Shown here: piece after piece, positions 20,844 through 30,300 of the stretch | Position numbering within the stretch: the first letter of the stretch is position 1 | How the letters are laid out: the number at the start of each line of letters is the position of its first letter | From: Alkalihalobacillus bogoriensis ATCC BAA-922 | GTDB lineage: Bacteria; Bacillota; Bacilli; Bacillales; Bacillaceae_F | Direction of reading: 5' to 3' | Assembly: GCF_000621445.1 (NCBI RefSeq) | Contig: NZ_JHYI01000033.1 | Span: 1 to 54,328 of the forward strand | Length of the DNA stretch: 54,328 nucleotides | The notes under the pieces: generated by a model | Told to the model about the DNA's origin: nothing | The model's input: only the letters and a program-made list of their open reading frames with translations | Databases searched by the model: none | Program-made: the position numbers and the translations under genes

Positions 20844-20920
20844 TGGTAGCGGCGGAGGGGATCGAACCCCCGACCTCACGGGTATGAACCGTACGCTCTA
20901 GCCAGCTGAGCTACACCGCC
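20844..20920 (-). tRNA. tRNA-Met(CAU), elongator
   Basis: The 77-nt cloverleaf has an encoded CCA, the acceptor GGCGGTG, and a D-arm AGCTCAGCTGG. The anticodon loop is TTCATAC (CAU anticodon), and the T-arm reads GGTTCGATCC. It looks like the elongator Met tRNA that lies between yabR and spoIIE in B. subtilis (trnSL). That locus also carries a tRNA-Glu, which is not seen here. Confidence 0.96.
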
Positions 20921-20984
20921 ATGTTGTTTTGCGACAATTAATAATATATAACATCTAAACACAGATGTCAAATAAAAAAATAAA

Positions 20985-21021
20985 AACAAAGACAAGTGTG
21001 AATTTCTTACTCGTCTTTGCT
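20985..21021 (-). terminator. yabR terminator
   Basis: An 11-bp stem with one G-U (20987-20997 with 21009-21019) is followed by a TTTTTA run on the minus strand, upstream of tRNA-Met. Confidence 0.75.
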
Positions 21022-21052
21022 TTTTTATCTTATAAAAAGTGAGCCAGCAAGC

Positions 21053-21508
21053 CTAACCACGACGTGCGCCACGACCACCACGCTTAGATTCTGTATTGCG
21101 TTTTAAAACAGATAGGCGCTCTTCACTGTCTTTTAAGAAACGACTCATTTTATCTTCAAAGGACAATGACGGGCGTTGTTGATTTCTTTGTGGTCCGCGA
21201 GATCCACTATTGTTGAACTTCCCACCGGCACGTGGTGGACGAGGTGGACGATCCGTTGTTGTTTCTTTCGGGCGTTCTTGAGCTTTCCGGATGGACAAAC
21301 CTATCTTCCCATCTTTTTCAACATTAACAACTTTAACAAGAACTTCATCTCCTACTTTCAGATGCTCGTTAATGTCCTTAACATAGTTATCAGCGACTTC
21401 ACTAATATGGACAAGACCAGTTGTACCACCTGGCAGCTCCACAAATGCCCCAAAATGGGTAATACCTGTTACCTTACCTTGCAACTTGCTGCCTACTTCG
21501 ATTGACAT
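21053..21508 (-). CDS. yabR: S1-domain RNA-binding protein YabR
   Basis: A 151-residue protein whose first about 72 residues form an S1/OB RNA-binding domain (GITHFGAFVELPGG, GLVHISEV). A basic, Pro/Arg/Gly-rich tail follows. It resembles general stress protein 13-type S1 proteins. The tail is of low complexity and probably disordered. AAGGAGGAG precedes the ATG by about 11 nt. It has its own promoter within the divIC 3' end. The role is unknown; a ribosome-associated or RNA-binding role is inferred. Confidence 0.9.
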   Translation of the reverse strand: MSIEVGSKLQGKVTGITHFGAFVELPGGTTGLVHISEVADNYVKDINEHLKVGDEVLVKVVNVEKDGKIGLSIRKAQERPKETTTDRPPRPPRAGGKFNNSGSRGPQRNQQRPSLSFEDKMSRFLKDSEERLSVLKRNTESKRGGRGARRG

Positions 21509-21556
21509 GAAAAAATTGCTCCTCCTTAAAAAAATAAATATATTTAATTTTAATTT

Positions 21557-21586
21557 ATTATACCCGATTCAAAAAAACAGTGTCAA
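21557..21586 (-). promoter_or_regulatory. Sigma-A promoter of yabR
   Basis: The minus strand has -35 TTGACA (21581-21586), 18 bp, and -10 TATAAT (21557-21562). The -35 overlaps the end of divIC. Confidence 0.75.
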
Positions 21587-21963
21587 TCAGATGAAGCTTT
21601 TGGCAATTTAAATAAAATCTCCCCTTCTTTTGAAAGGAAATAATCACGGCGAGCAATTTCGGCTATATATTCCATGTCGTTATAATTAATAATTTCTTGT
21701 TCTAAAAAAGCTTGCTCCGCTTCTAACTGTTTTAACTCTTGTTCTAATACTTGCTTTTGCTCTTCTATTTCATTCAGTGACTTCGCTTGTGTATGAATTG
21801 TCATAATAGTTACTGAACCAACAGCAGCACCAATAATAAATAAAGCTGAAAGACGTCGGATTAGACCTCGTTTCTTTCGCTTTACTTCTTCATTATTTTT
21901 TTCATACTTGCGATTATAAGAAGAATCTAGTTCTCTTATATTTCGTTTCCGCTCCGAAATCAT
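21583..21963 (-). CDS. divIC: Cell division protein DivIC (FtsB-like)
   Basis: Bitopic septum protein that works with FtsL and DivIB. The 126-residue protein has a basic cytoplasmic N-terminus (about 1-37) and one membrane segment (about 38-57). A heptad coiled coil (about 62-95) and the family C-terminal region NDMEYIAEIARRDYFLSKEGE follow. AAGGAGG lies just before the ATG. It is 1 bp from the yabQ stop, so it belongs to the sporulation-gene cluster yabP-yabQ. Confidence 0.95.
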   Translation of the reverse strand: MISERKRNIRELDSSYNRKYEKNNEEVKRKKRGLIRRLSALFIIGAAVGSVTIMTIHTQAKSLNEIEEQKQVLEQELKQLEAEQAFLEQEIINYNDMEYIAEIARRDYFLSKEGEILFKLPKASSD

Positions 21964-21964
21964 G

Positions 21965-22561
21965 CTAATCCTCCTTGTTCTTTCCTTTCCTCATGTGCGC
22001 AATGATTGAAACCACTTTCTTATAAAGGGCGGATTGTCTTGCTTTTGCCACGACATGATGTATTCTGAATCCTTTATACATCAAGAGACCGATCCACTGT
22101 AATGGTTTCAACAATACTCTTCCGAAAAACAACATTATCGTTAATAAGGACGTTATTACCATCATACATAAGGTGAACAAGACTTTCAATAACCATTTTA
22201 ACGGATTTACAATTAGTGTAAAGAGCAGCGAACGAAAAAAACGATAAATCATAATTGTCATATGAATGATTTTTTCAAGTAAAGAGCGATAATGCTTTTC
22301 CAATAACCCGCGGTATGCTGCGTATCCACAAAGTAATGCTATGAAAATATAAAAGCGAACTTCTCCATGATTGATTTGTAAGAGGACATAGAAGACAATC
22401 AGCCCCTGAATTGTCCAAAACAAAAAATCATTCAGGGCTGTTACCCAGCTAAAAGACTGTTTCTGCTTCATAAATCGGCTGTACGTATCAATGGCCATAC
22501 CGATCCATATCCCCATTGCTACCATTGATAGCATTGTATTCAATTGTACTGTAAGTGTCAC
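21965..22561 (-). CDS. yabQ: Spore cortex protein YabQ
   Basis: Membrane protein needed for spore cortex formation in B. subtilis, located in the outer forespore membrane. The 198-residue protein has about four or five membrane segments in the first about 145 residues and a basic C-terminus. The GTG start overlaps the yabP stop (GTGA), showing coupling. Sigma-E control is expected from B. subtilis. Confidence 0.92.
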   Translation of the reverse strand: MTLTVQLNTMLSMVAMGIWIGMAIDTYSRFMKQKQSFSWVTALNDFLFWTIQGLIVFYVLLQINHGEVRFYIFIALLCGYAAYRGLLEKHYRSLLEKIIHMTIMIYRFFRSLLFTLIVNPLKWLLKVLFTLCMMVITSLLTIMLFFGRVLLKPLQWIGLLMYKGFRIHHVVAKARQSALYKKVVSIIAHMRKGKNKED

Positions 22562-22869
22562 TTGAATAACTTACCAAAGAGCCCTTTGGATTTCTCCCCT
22601 TGAGACTGGTCTAAATAAACAAGATCATAAATCCGTCCCTCAATGGAAACTAATCCTTGCTCAACATTTAAGTTTTTCATATGGAGGTTTTGTCCGCGTA
22701 TTGATAGAAAGCCCATTTCTGTTTCTAATAAAAACTCTTCATTATCAAAGCTTTCTACTTGTTTAACACCTGTAATATCTAGCTTTTTTCTTCCTTTGAG
22801 TGTAATGTCATGTTCCTTTGTTACACGTCCATGTCCCATTGGTGTTCCAAAGTCATAATTATGATCCAT
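22558..22869 (-). CDS. yabP: Sporulation protein YabP
   Basis: A 103-residue protein of the YabP/YqfC family, made in the mother cell in B. subtilis. It has the family core HDITLKGRKKLDITGVKQVESFD (about 20-42) and GFLSIRGQNLHM. The ATG at 22869 follows AAGGGGGA. The longer frame lacks a site. A weak sigma-E-like -10 CATAAAAA lies near 22907. It is coupled to yabQ. Confidence 0.92.
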   Translation of the reverse strand: MDHNYDFGTPMGHGRVTKEHDITLKGRKKLDITGVKQVESFDNEEFLLETEMGFLSIRGQNLHMKNLNVEQGLVSIEGRIYDLVYLDQSQGEKSKGLFGKLFK

Positions 22870-22956
22870 ACTCGATTCCCCCTTGAAGGCTTTTACCTCA
22901 TTTTTATGATCGGGGTTACTAGAATAGAACAAGCCTTCAGAAGAAATCTAATTCAA

Positions 22957-23223
22957 TTATTGTTCCTCCGATAAAGTCTCCTCTTTTACAATCGTATACA
23001 TCATGGCTGCTTCTTCTTTTTTCGACGTTTCTTTTAATTGGTCGACCGTTACTGTAACAAGCTTATGACCAAAACGAACCACTAACTGGTCTCCTACTTT
23101 TAAGTCGGTTCCTGCTTTCGCTACTTGTCCATTTACAGTAATTCTTCCTTTATCTGCTACTTCTTTTGCTAATGTTCTTCTTTTAATTAAACGCGATACT
23201 TTTAAAAATTTATCTAATCTCAT
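22957..23223 (-). CDS. rqcP: RqcP, S4-domain ribosome quality control factor
   Basis: Small S4 RNA-binding protein (formerly YabO) that works with RqcH in adding C-terminal Ala tails to stalled chains on 50S subunits. The 88-residue protein has the S4 domain in the first about 55 residues ([37 protein letters not shown]). It resembles Hsp15. It lies 14 bp downstream of yabN. Confidence 0.94.
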   Translation of the reverse strand: MRLDKFLKVSRLIKRRTLAKEVADKGRITVNGQVAKAGTDLKVGDQLVVRFGHKLVTVTVDQLKETSKKEEAAMMYTIVKEETLSEEQ

Positions 23224-23237
23224 TTGATTTTCCTCAC

Positions 23238-24707
23238 TTATTTATACTTTAGTTTTGTTTTTTCCCATATTTCATCCAATGTTTCTAATGGTACATTTTT
23301 AATATCTAATCCTTGTTGTGACAACTCTTGTTCAATAAGTTGAAACCGTTTTTTAAATTTTTCATTTGTTAATTGAAGTGCCTCTTCAGCATCAATGTTA
23401 TAGTACCGGGCTAGATTCACGATAACAAAAAGAACGTCACCAAGCTCTTTTGTCATTTTGGTTTTGTCATCCGACTTTATTTCTGAAAAAAACTCGGCTA
23501 TTTCTTCTTGTAGCTTCATCCAAATTGGAGCAACATCGTCCCAATCAAAACCAACTTTTGCTGCTTGCTTTTGAATCACATTGGCTTTCATCAAAGCGGG
23601 TAATCCTTTAGGAACGGCTTTTAATACAGAATTGACATCTTGATTCCCACTTGCCTCCTTTTCAGCCTTTTTTATTTCTTCCCAGTTTTTTACAACCTGT
23701 TGGGTGTTTTCGACATTTACTGTGTCAAACACATGGGGATGTCGACGAATCATTTTTTCTGTTAACGTGCGAATGACATCATCTACTGAAAACCAGCCTT
23801 CATCTTCTCCAATTTGAGCATGCAACATGACTTGAAGAAGGACATCTCCTAATTCTTCCACAAGATGGTCATCATCTTGTTCATCGATAGCTTCTAGTAC
23901 TTCATATGCTTCCTCAATTAAATAGCGTTTAAGTGATTCGTGTGTCTGTTCTTTATCCCATGGACAGCCATTTGGTCCCCTTAACATACGAATCACGTCA
24001 CGCAGCTTGGAAAAGTCTTGATATAACAATGTCTCATCTTCTACAGGAGGTACATAAACGGCAGTCAAATTCGATAATTCTACAGCTCGATCTAGTTCAA
24101 AAAGTGGAACCGTAACTACGGATTCCGTCGTCATACCCGCTCCGGTCACAACTTTAACCGGGTAATCATCTGGTAACAACTCCATTAATGTTAGTTTCAC
24201 TTCTGAAGCAATGAAAGCATCATACACTTGTGAAATCACAATATGCTGACGGACTTGAAGCATATCTTTTTGCAATGCTGTCCCATCTACAATTTGACAA
24301 CCTTCAATCGGGTCAATCTGTAAAGAAGCAAACATCGCATCTAGAAAACTTTGTCCACCTATAATGTTTATATTAAAAGGAAGGCTTTTTCCTTTTTTTA
24401 TTAATAATTGTACTGTCTGTTCTGCAATGAGAGGGTGTCCTGGTACAGCATAGAGGATATTTTCGTGCTTTACTAGCTCGATAATCTTTTCACTGATCGT
24501 TTCATACACGGCTTCAAACGAATCATGCGCTTCATATGTGTCATCAAACGATTGAAAGCTTATCCCTTCTTTTTCAAGTTGCTGTAAAACCGGATGATGT
24601 TTCGTACGTACATACACGTGTTTCGTTTCTTTTAATTGTCGATAAATGCCAACAGTGATTTGATCTAACTCACCTGCGCCTAAACCAACTATTGTTAACT
24701 GCTTCAC
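23238..24707 (-). CDS. yabN: YabN: tetrapyrrole-methylase-like domain fused to MazG NTP pyrophosphohydrolase
   Basis: The 489-residue fusion has an N-terminal TP-methylase-like domain ([15 protein letters not shown] at 6-20, and [10 protein letters not shown]). Two MazG halves follow from about residue 230, with the metal-binding [10 protein letters not shown] and [15 protein letters not shown], and later [13 protein letters not shown]. MazG removes pyrophosphate from non-canonical NTPs. The role of the methylase-like domain is unknown. The start is GTG, with AGGAGGAAG upstream and a GTGA overlap with yabM. Confidence 0.95.
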   Translation of the reverse strand: MKQLTIVGLGAGELDQITVGIYRQLKETKHVYVRTKHHPVLQQLEKEGISFQSFDDTYEAHDSFEAVYETISEKIIELVKHENILYAVPGHPLIAEQTVQLLIKKGKSLPFNINIIGGQSFLDAMFASLQIDPIEGCQIVDGTALQKDMLQVRQHIVISQVYDAFIASEVKLTLMELLPDDYPVKVVTGAGMTTESVVTVPLFELDRAVELSNLTAVYVPPVEDETLLYQDFSKLRDVIRMLRGPNGCPWDKEQTHESLKRYLIEEAYEVLEAIDEQDDDHLVEELGDVLLQVMLHAQIGEDEGWFSVDDVIRTLTEKMIRRHPHVFDTVNVENTQQVVKNWEEIKKAEKEASGNQDVNSVLKAVPKGLPALMKANVIQKQAAKVGFDWDDVAPIWMKLQEEIAEFFSEIKSDDKTKMTKELGDVLFVIVNLARYYNIDAEEALQLTNEKFKKRFQLIEQELSQQGLDIKNVPLETLDEIWEKTKLKYK

Positions 24708-26314
24708 GTTACTTCCTCCTTTTTGCCTTGAACAACTTTATAGACTTTTTCTACTTTAGGAATTTTCGATAGTTCATCTTTAGTAAAAGCGTGCCACCGT
24801 AATAAACAAAAACATAAAACAACCGCACCGATACAAGCGCTTGTTATTGCAACAATTGCTGAAAACCCGCGACTTTCATCTAGTGGTATAACGAAATATA
24901 ATATTTCCTTCCAGCCCCATGTGAAAATAGCCATTACAAGAACAGCGCTTATGATTGCCATTCCGTGTTGTTTCTTTGGTATCATCATTTCTTTTTGTCT
25001 TACGAGGCTATAAACATTTAAAAAAGCAATCACAAAAAACCCCATTACTGTACTTATCGCTGCACCCATTGTCCCAAAAGGAACAAGTAGGAGTAAATTC
25101 AACAATAATTTTATAATCATCCCCACTGTCATATGAATGGCTACTTGTTTCATATGACCGTAGCCTTGTAATATCGCAGCGGTCACTAACGATATCGAAC
25201 TAAACAGAATGGTCATACCTAGCACTCCAAGGACATTGGAATCAGATGTATCTGTAAATAACATTTGGTTTGTTGGCTCTATAATAATAAACAGCCCAAC
25301 TGTAGCTGCCATTCCAATAATAAACGTTAGTCGTAATGAAAGCTCCGCATACATTTTTGCCTTTTTCCGTTCCATAGCTAATTGGGAGAGAGCAGGTACG
25401 ATTGACAATGCCATTGATGTTGCTATAATCGTTCCAAACTGAAGCAATGGTTGTCCTCTATCATATACCCCTTTAGCTTGCTTTGCTATTTCTATCGGAA
25501 CTTCGCTTTGCTGTAACACACGCAACACTGTTAACGAATCAATGAATTGAAAAAAAACAAGGATAAGAGCACTAAAGCTTAAAAATACACCATCTTTCAT
25601 TATTCGTTTCGCAAGATTCCACGTTGTTTCGTTTAACTCAACTTTAAAAGACCAGCTTCTTGTTTCATGCTTTATAAAATAGAAAAGAAGGACGATAACA
25701 CTCATTAAACACCCTAACACAGAGCCGGCTACCGCACCTGTTCCCGCCGCATATTCCCCTGAACCAGAAGTCATAAAATAAAAAGCAAAAACTAAAATGA
25801 GTACGACGCGGACAAGCTGTTCGCTAACATGAGAAACGGCAGTAGGCAGCATTTGACCATTCCCTTGAAAATACCCTCGTAAAACAGAGAGAATAGGAAC
25901 AAATAAAAAAGCTCCTGCCGCTACTTGGAGAGGAACGATTAAATCATTATCCCCCATAACCGTAGCAATCATCGGTGCCCCACTATAAAGACAAACACTG
26001 AATACAAGAAAGAAAGTACTTAATGTATAAAGGGCCACATTTATAATTCGTTCCTTTTGTTGAAAGGAACTGTCGGAATGATTTTGCTCAGATATTAACT
26101 TTGAGATAATAACGGGAAATCCATACATTGAAAGCATAAACGCTATACCATATATAGGGTAAACTTGCTGATATACGTAAAACCCAATATCTCCTGCTAT
26201 ATTTTGATATGGTACTCGGTAGACCGCACTCAAGACTTTTGCTATCAGAGCAGCTACAGATAACAAAACAGCGCCTTGCCAAAATGAACCAAAACGGCCC
26301 TTATTCACTTCCAA
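24704..26314 (-). CDS. yabM: YabM, MOP-superfamily (SpoVB/MurJ-like) membrane transporter
   Basis: A polytopic 536-residue protein with about 14 membrane segments. It belongs to the polysaccharide transporter branch of the MOP superfamily (AAL.AKVLSAVYRVPYQNI at the start). Relatives include SpoVB and the lipid II flippase MurJ. The start is TTG at 26314, with GGGGAAGA close upstream; GTG two codons later is also possible. It is coupled to yabN. The lipid-linked substrate is unknown. Confidence 0.9.
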   Translation of the reverse strand: MEVNKGRFGSFWQGAVLLSVAALIAKVLSAVYRVPYQNIAGDIGFYVYQQVYPIYGIAFMLSMYGFPVIISKLISEQNHSDSSFQQKERIINVALYTLSTFFLVFSVCLYSGAPMIATVMGDNDLIVPLQVAAGAFLFVPILSVLRGYFQGNGQMLPTAVSHVSEQLVRVVLILVFAFYFMTSGSGEYAAGTGAVAGSVLGCLMSVIVLLFYFIKHETRSWSFKVELNETTWNLAKRIMKDGVFLSFSALILVFFQFIDSLTVLRVLQQSEVPIEIAKQAKGVYDRGQPLLQFGTIIATSMALSIVPALSQLAMERKKAKMYAELSLRLTFIIGMAATVGLFIIIEPTNQMLFTDTSDSNVLGVLGMTILFSSISLVTAAILQGYGHMKQVAIHMTVGMIIKLLLNLLLLVPFGTMGAAISTVMGFFVIAFLNVYSLVRQKEMMIPKKQHGMAIISAVLVMAIFTWGWKEILYFVIPLDESRGFSAIVAITSACIGAVVLCFCLLRWHAFTKDELSKIPKVEKVYKVVQGKKEEVT

Positions 26315-26425
26315 TCTTCCCCTTCCAACTTTTCCCTAAACTTACGTTATTATAACATAACCTTGTCTTGCTTTACATTTGGAAGCTACATACCTTCCAC
26401 GTAATAAGAGAAACGCGGATGCGTC

Positions 26426-26497
26426 TTTTCGTTTCAAGCGAAGTGCGGAGCCCTGCCCGCTTACCCCAAGTGCTCTTCTAGAATAAGCTTCAAAGCT
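26426..26497. repeat. Dispersed intergenic repeat, copy A (short form)
   Basis: Three blocks are shared in the same order and orientation with 35138-35257. The first is 26426-26462 (33 of 37 bases identical to 35138-35174). The second is CCCAAGTGCTCTT (26465-26477, identical). The third is CTAGAATAAGCTTCAAAGCT (26478-26497, close). This copy lacks a 38-bp segment found in copy B between the last two blocks. It lies between the spoVT terminator and yabM. The rest of 26321-26542 shows nothing I can name. Confidence 0.8.
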
Positions 26498-26542
26498 TCA
26501 TTGCTAGACCAAAATTTTTATTATTTCTTATCTTTGAACAAG

Positions 26543-26573
26543 AAAAAGGAAGGAGGTGTAAGCCTCCTTCCCT
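26543..26573 (-). terminator. spoVT terminator
   Basis: The 9-bp stem GGAAGGAGG/CCTCCTTCC (26563-26571 with 26548-26556) has a 6-nt loop and a T run on the minus strand, directly after spoVT. Confidence 0.88.
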
Positions 26574-26578
26574 TCTTC

Positions 26579-27118
26579 TTATTGTTCCATTTGTCTAGCA
26601 AGGAATCCCGCTGCGGTTTCAGCAAGCTTCTGCTCTACTTCACCAGTAAAGCTGTCTTCCTTGTTTAACATAACTACTGCCCCAATTGGGTCTCCATTAG
26701 CAATAATCGGTGAGATGACTAGACCTTTACAGTCTTCTTTATGGTCGCCTACGATGTTAAATTCTCCACCGCTTGCTTCTACACGTGATTTACGATCATC
26801 CATTGTAGACTCGACTAATTCACCAATACTCTTGTTTGAGTATTCCTTTTTTGAACCACCTGATACAGCAATGTATGTATCGCGGTCAGCAATGAGAACC
26901 GTGTGATTCAAACTATCGTAAAGTGCCTCTGCATACTCTTTCGCAAAATCTCCGAGTTCAGAAATTGGCGAGTATTTCTTTAGTATCACTTCACCATCTC
27001 GGTCTACGAAAATCTCCAATGGATCTCCTTCACGGATTCGTAACGTGCGTCGAATCTCCTTTGGTATTACAACACGACCTAAGTCATCAATGCGACGAAC
27101 TATTCCAGTTGCTTTCAT
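26579..27118 (-). CDS. spoVT: Stage V sporulation regulator SpoVT
   Basis: Forespore regulator of sigma-G-dependent genes. The 179-residue protein starts with an AbrB-type DNA-binding domain (GIVRRIDDLGRVVIPKEIRR) nearly identical to that of AbrB at 46595. A GAF-like C-terminal domain ends in AAGFLARQMEQ. The ATG at 27118 gives the exact N-terminus of the B. subtilis protein; the upstream five codons are excluded. A sigma-G-like promoter lies at 27205-27234. Confidence 0.97.
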   Translation of the reverse strand: MKATGIVRRIDDLGRVVIPKEIRRTLRIREGDPLEIFVDRDGEVILKKYSPISELGDFAKEYAEALYDSLNHTVLIADRDTYIAVSGGSKKEYSNKSIGELVESTMDDRKSRVEASGGEFNIVGDHKEDCKGLVISPIIANGDPIGAVVMLNKEDSFTGEVEQKLAETAAGFLARQMEQ

Positions 27119-27204
27119 ACCTCGATGCCTCACTTTCTAATGATGTAATAGCGTTTGGTAATGGTAATTTCAACAACTTTCTTCACTTCTTTCCGTCTTG
27201 TCTA

Positions 27205-27234
27205 TATTATCTATAGTTCAGAGAGTTCTATTCA
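27205..27234 (-). promoter_or_regulatory. Sigma-G-type promoter of spoVT
   Basis: The minus strand has -35 TGAATA (27229-27234), 17 bp, and -10 GATAATA (27205-27211; consensus about CATACTA), about 85 bp upstream of the start. spoVT is a sigma-G gene in B. subtilis. Confidence 0.6.
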
Positions 27235-27317
27235 TTTATTTGCAAATTTTACTGATTTATTATGTTTACCACCACTACCAAGATTACCCACTGTTTGCAT
27301 GAGGTCGCCGACTGACG

Positions 27318-30300
27318 TTACTTTTGAGAAACTGCTTTTTTCTTTTTTACAAGCGGTATTTTTTCAACGATTTCTTTGCAGATTTTAAGCATTTCTTTTT
27401 CTGACATTCCTTTTGTTTTAATATTCATTTTAATTTTTTTGCCTGATGTCCCTAACGAAACCGTCCGTCCGATCCCATTTACGACTTCAAATAGCTTAGC
27501 TCCATCTACTTTTTCTGATTCAGCCTCTGAGAGTAATAAGCTACACTGGTCTTTCGATTGTGATATTTCTTCAACCTTTTCTTTTTCCGCTAACAGCTTT
27601 ATCGATGCGATTTCTAACAAATACTCGACTTCAATCGGATAATCACCAAAACGGTCAATTAACTCTTCCTGTAGGTCATCAATGTCTGTTTGTTGCTCCA
27701 CCGCTTTAAATCGTTTATACATTTCAATTTTTTGTTTTGCATCTTGAATGTAACTCTCCGGAATATACGCATCCACCATAAGATCAATTTCAACAGTAAA
27801 TGCAGGTTCTTTTGGTTTTTCTCCTTTTCTTTCTTCAATGGCTTCTTTTAGCATTTGAGAGTATAAGTCAAACCCAACAGACTCAATAAAACCATGTTGT
27901 TGTGCACCTAACAAGTTACCCGCTCCTCGAATCGTTAAATCACGCATTGCAATTTTAAAGCCTGACCCAAGTTCAGTAAATTCTTTAATCGCTTGTAGAC
28001 GTTTTTCTGCGACTTCTGTCAATACTTTGTCTTTTTGATACGTAAAATACGCATACGCTACTCGATTCGACCGGCCAACCCGACCTCGAATTTGGTAAAG
28101 CTGTGATAAACCCATCCTATCTGCATCATGGATAATCAGTGTATTGACATTAGGAATATCTACACCTGTTTCTATAATTGTTGTAGTGACGAGAACATCA
28201 CTTTGTCCTTCAAGAAAATCAATCATAATTGATTCAAGTTCTCGTTCATTCATTTGTCCATGCGCAAAAGACACTTTCGCGTCCGGAACCAAACTTGAAA
28301 TTTGTTCAGCCATTTTCGAAATAGACTCGACACGGTTATAGAGAAAATATACTTGCCCACCTCTTGTCAATTCCCGTTCAATCGCCTCTTTTACTAATGA
28401 CGCATTATATTCAACAACATATGTTTGCACAGGAAAGCGGTTTTCTGGTGGCGTCTCAATGACAGACAAATCTCGAACACCTAACATTGACATATGCAAA
28501 GTCCGAGGGATCGGCGTAGCCGTTAATGTTAACACATCGATATTTGCTTTTAATTGTTTAATTTTTTCTTTATGAGTAACTCCAAAGCGTTGTTCTTCAT
28601 CTACAATGAGTAGCCCTAAATCTCTGTACTCGATATCTTTAGATAATAGTCGGTGGGTTCCAACTACAATATCCACGGTCCCATTTTTTAAACCTTTTAT
28701 CGTTTCTGTTTGCTCTTTTTTTGTTTTAAAACGACTAAGTACTCCAATTCCTATTGGATGGTCAGCAAAGCGTTCTCGAATCGTTTCATAATGCTGTTGC
28801 GCGAGTATCGTAGTTGGAACTAAAATAGCGACTTGTTTTCCATCCATAATCGCTTTAAATGCAGCACGAATAGCAACTTCTGTTTTTCCATAACCAACGT
28901 CCCCGCATAGAAGTCGATCCATCGGTCGTTCTCGTTCCATATCTTCTTTAATTTCATTTATAGCACGAAGTTGGTCCTCTGTTTCTTGATAAGGAAAGGC
29001 GGATTCAAACTCTTGCTGTTCCATACTATCTTTTGCAAATGCATGACCTTTACTTGCTTCTCGTTCAGCATACAGTTTAATTAAATCATCTGCGATATCC
29101 TCAACAGAAGATTGGACTTTCTTCTTTACCTTTTTCCAGTCATTTCCGCCTAACGCATATATTTTTGGATCTTTATCTTCTGAACCTACATATTTTTGCA
29201 CTTGGTCAATTTGTTCAACAGGTACATACAACTTGTCATTTCCAGCATAACGAAGATGTAAATAATCTTTGTGTGTACCATTAATTTCTAATGTTTCAAT
29301 TCCTAAATATTTTCCGACTCCGTGATTGGCATGAACAACAAGGTCGCCTACTTGAAGTTCGGAATAGCTTTTTATTCGCTCTGCATTTGAGATTTTTTGT
29401 TTGCGTTGCTTTCGTTTTGCTTTTTTTGTAAACACTTCTTCTTCAGTTAAGACAACGAGCTTTTGTAGCGGTAACTCAAATCCACTATTTAAATCACCTA
29501 TTATAATTTGAACGCTTTCAGGTATCGGTTTATTTCTCGACTCTACAATCGTTGCTTCAATCTTGTAATCTTCTAAAACATGTTGAAGTCTTTTGGCTCT
29601 TTCTTGATTCGTTGCTAAAAACACAATGCTATGCTTTGTTTTTATCCATCTTTCAATTTCACTTTTCAATAAATGAAGCTGACCATGGAAATTTTGCATC
29701 GACTTGCAATTGACATTAATAATATTTTGAGGGTTCGTCAATGGTACATGTCGGAGAAACAAAGACATATAGATAATTGGATTAGCCGAGCGAATAACTA
29801 ATTGCTCAAACTCTTTAGATATATGTACATCTCTAACCATTTCTCCTTGTTCAAGCAAAGCGGTTAACCATTCGGCTTCTTCTTTATCAAGACTTTCCGC
29901 CATCTCTTGAACTCTGCTAATTTCATCAATTACCATAATACTTGATTGATCTAAGTAATCAACGAGACTTGTTTCCGCTCCATAATAAAGAGACATATAC
30001 TTATACATACCCTGAAAAGTAGTGTTACTTTTCAATTGCTGGATTTCATAAGTGATATGTTGGGTCATTTTTTCTTTTACTTTATTATTTTTTATCTTTT
30101 TTAAACTGGACGCTAGTTTCTCTTCTAAGTTTTTTGCCCCAGTCTGAAAATGCTCTTCTAACAAGATAACTTCACTCGCTGGACCGATTGTGACCTCTTG
30201 TACCTTTCCATGGGAGCGTTGATCATCAACGTTAAAATATCGAATCGAATCAATTTCAGTATCAAATAATTCAATTCGAATGGGTAACTCTTCTGTTAAA

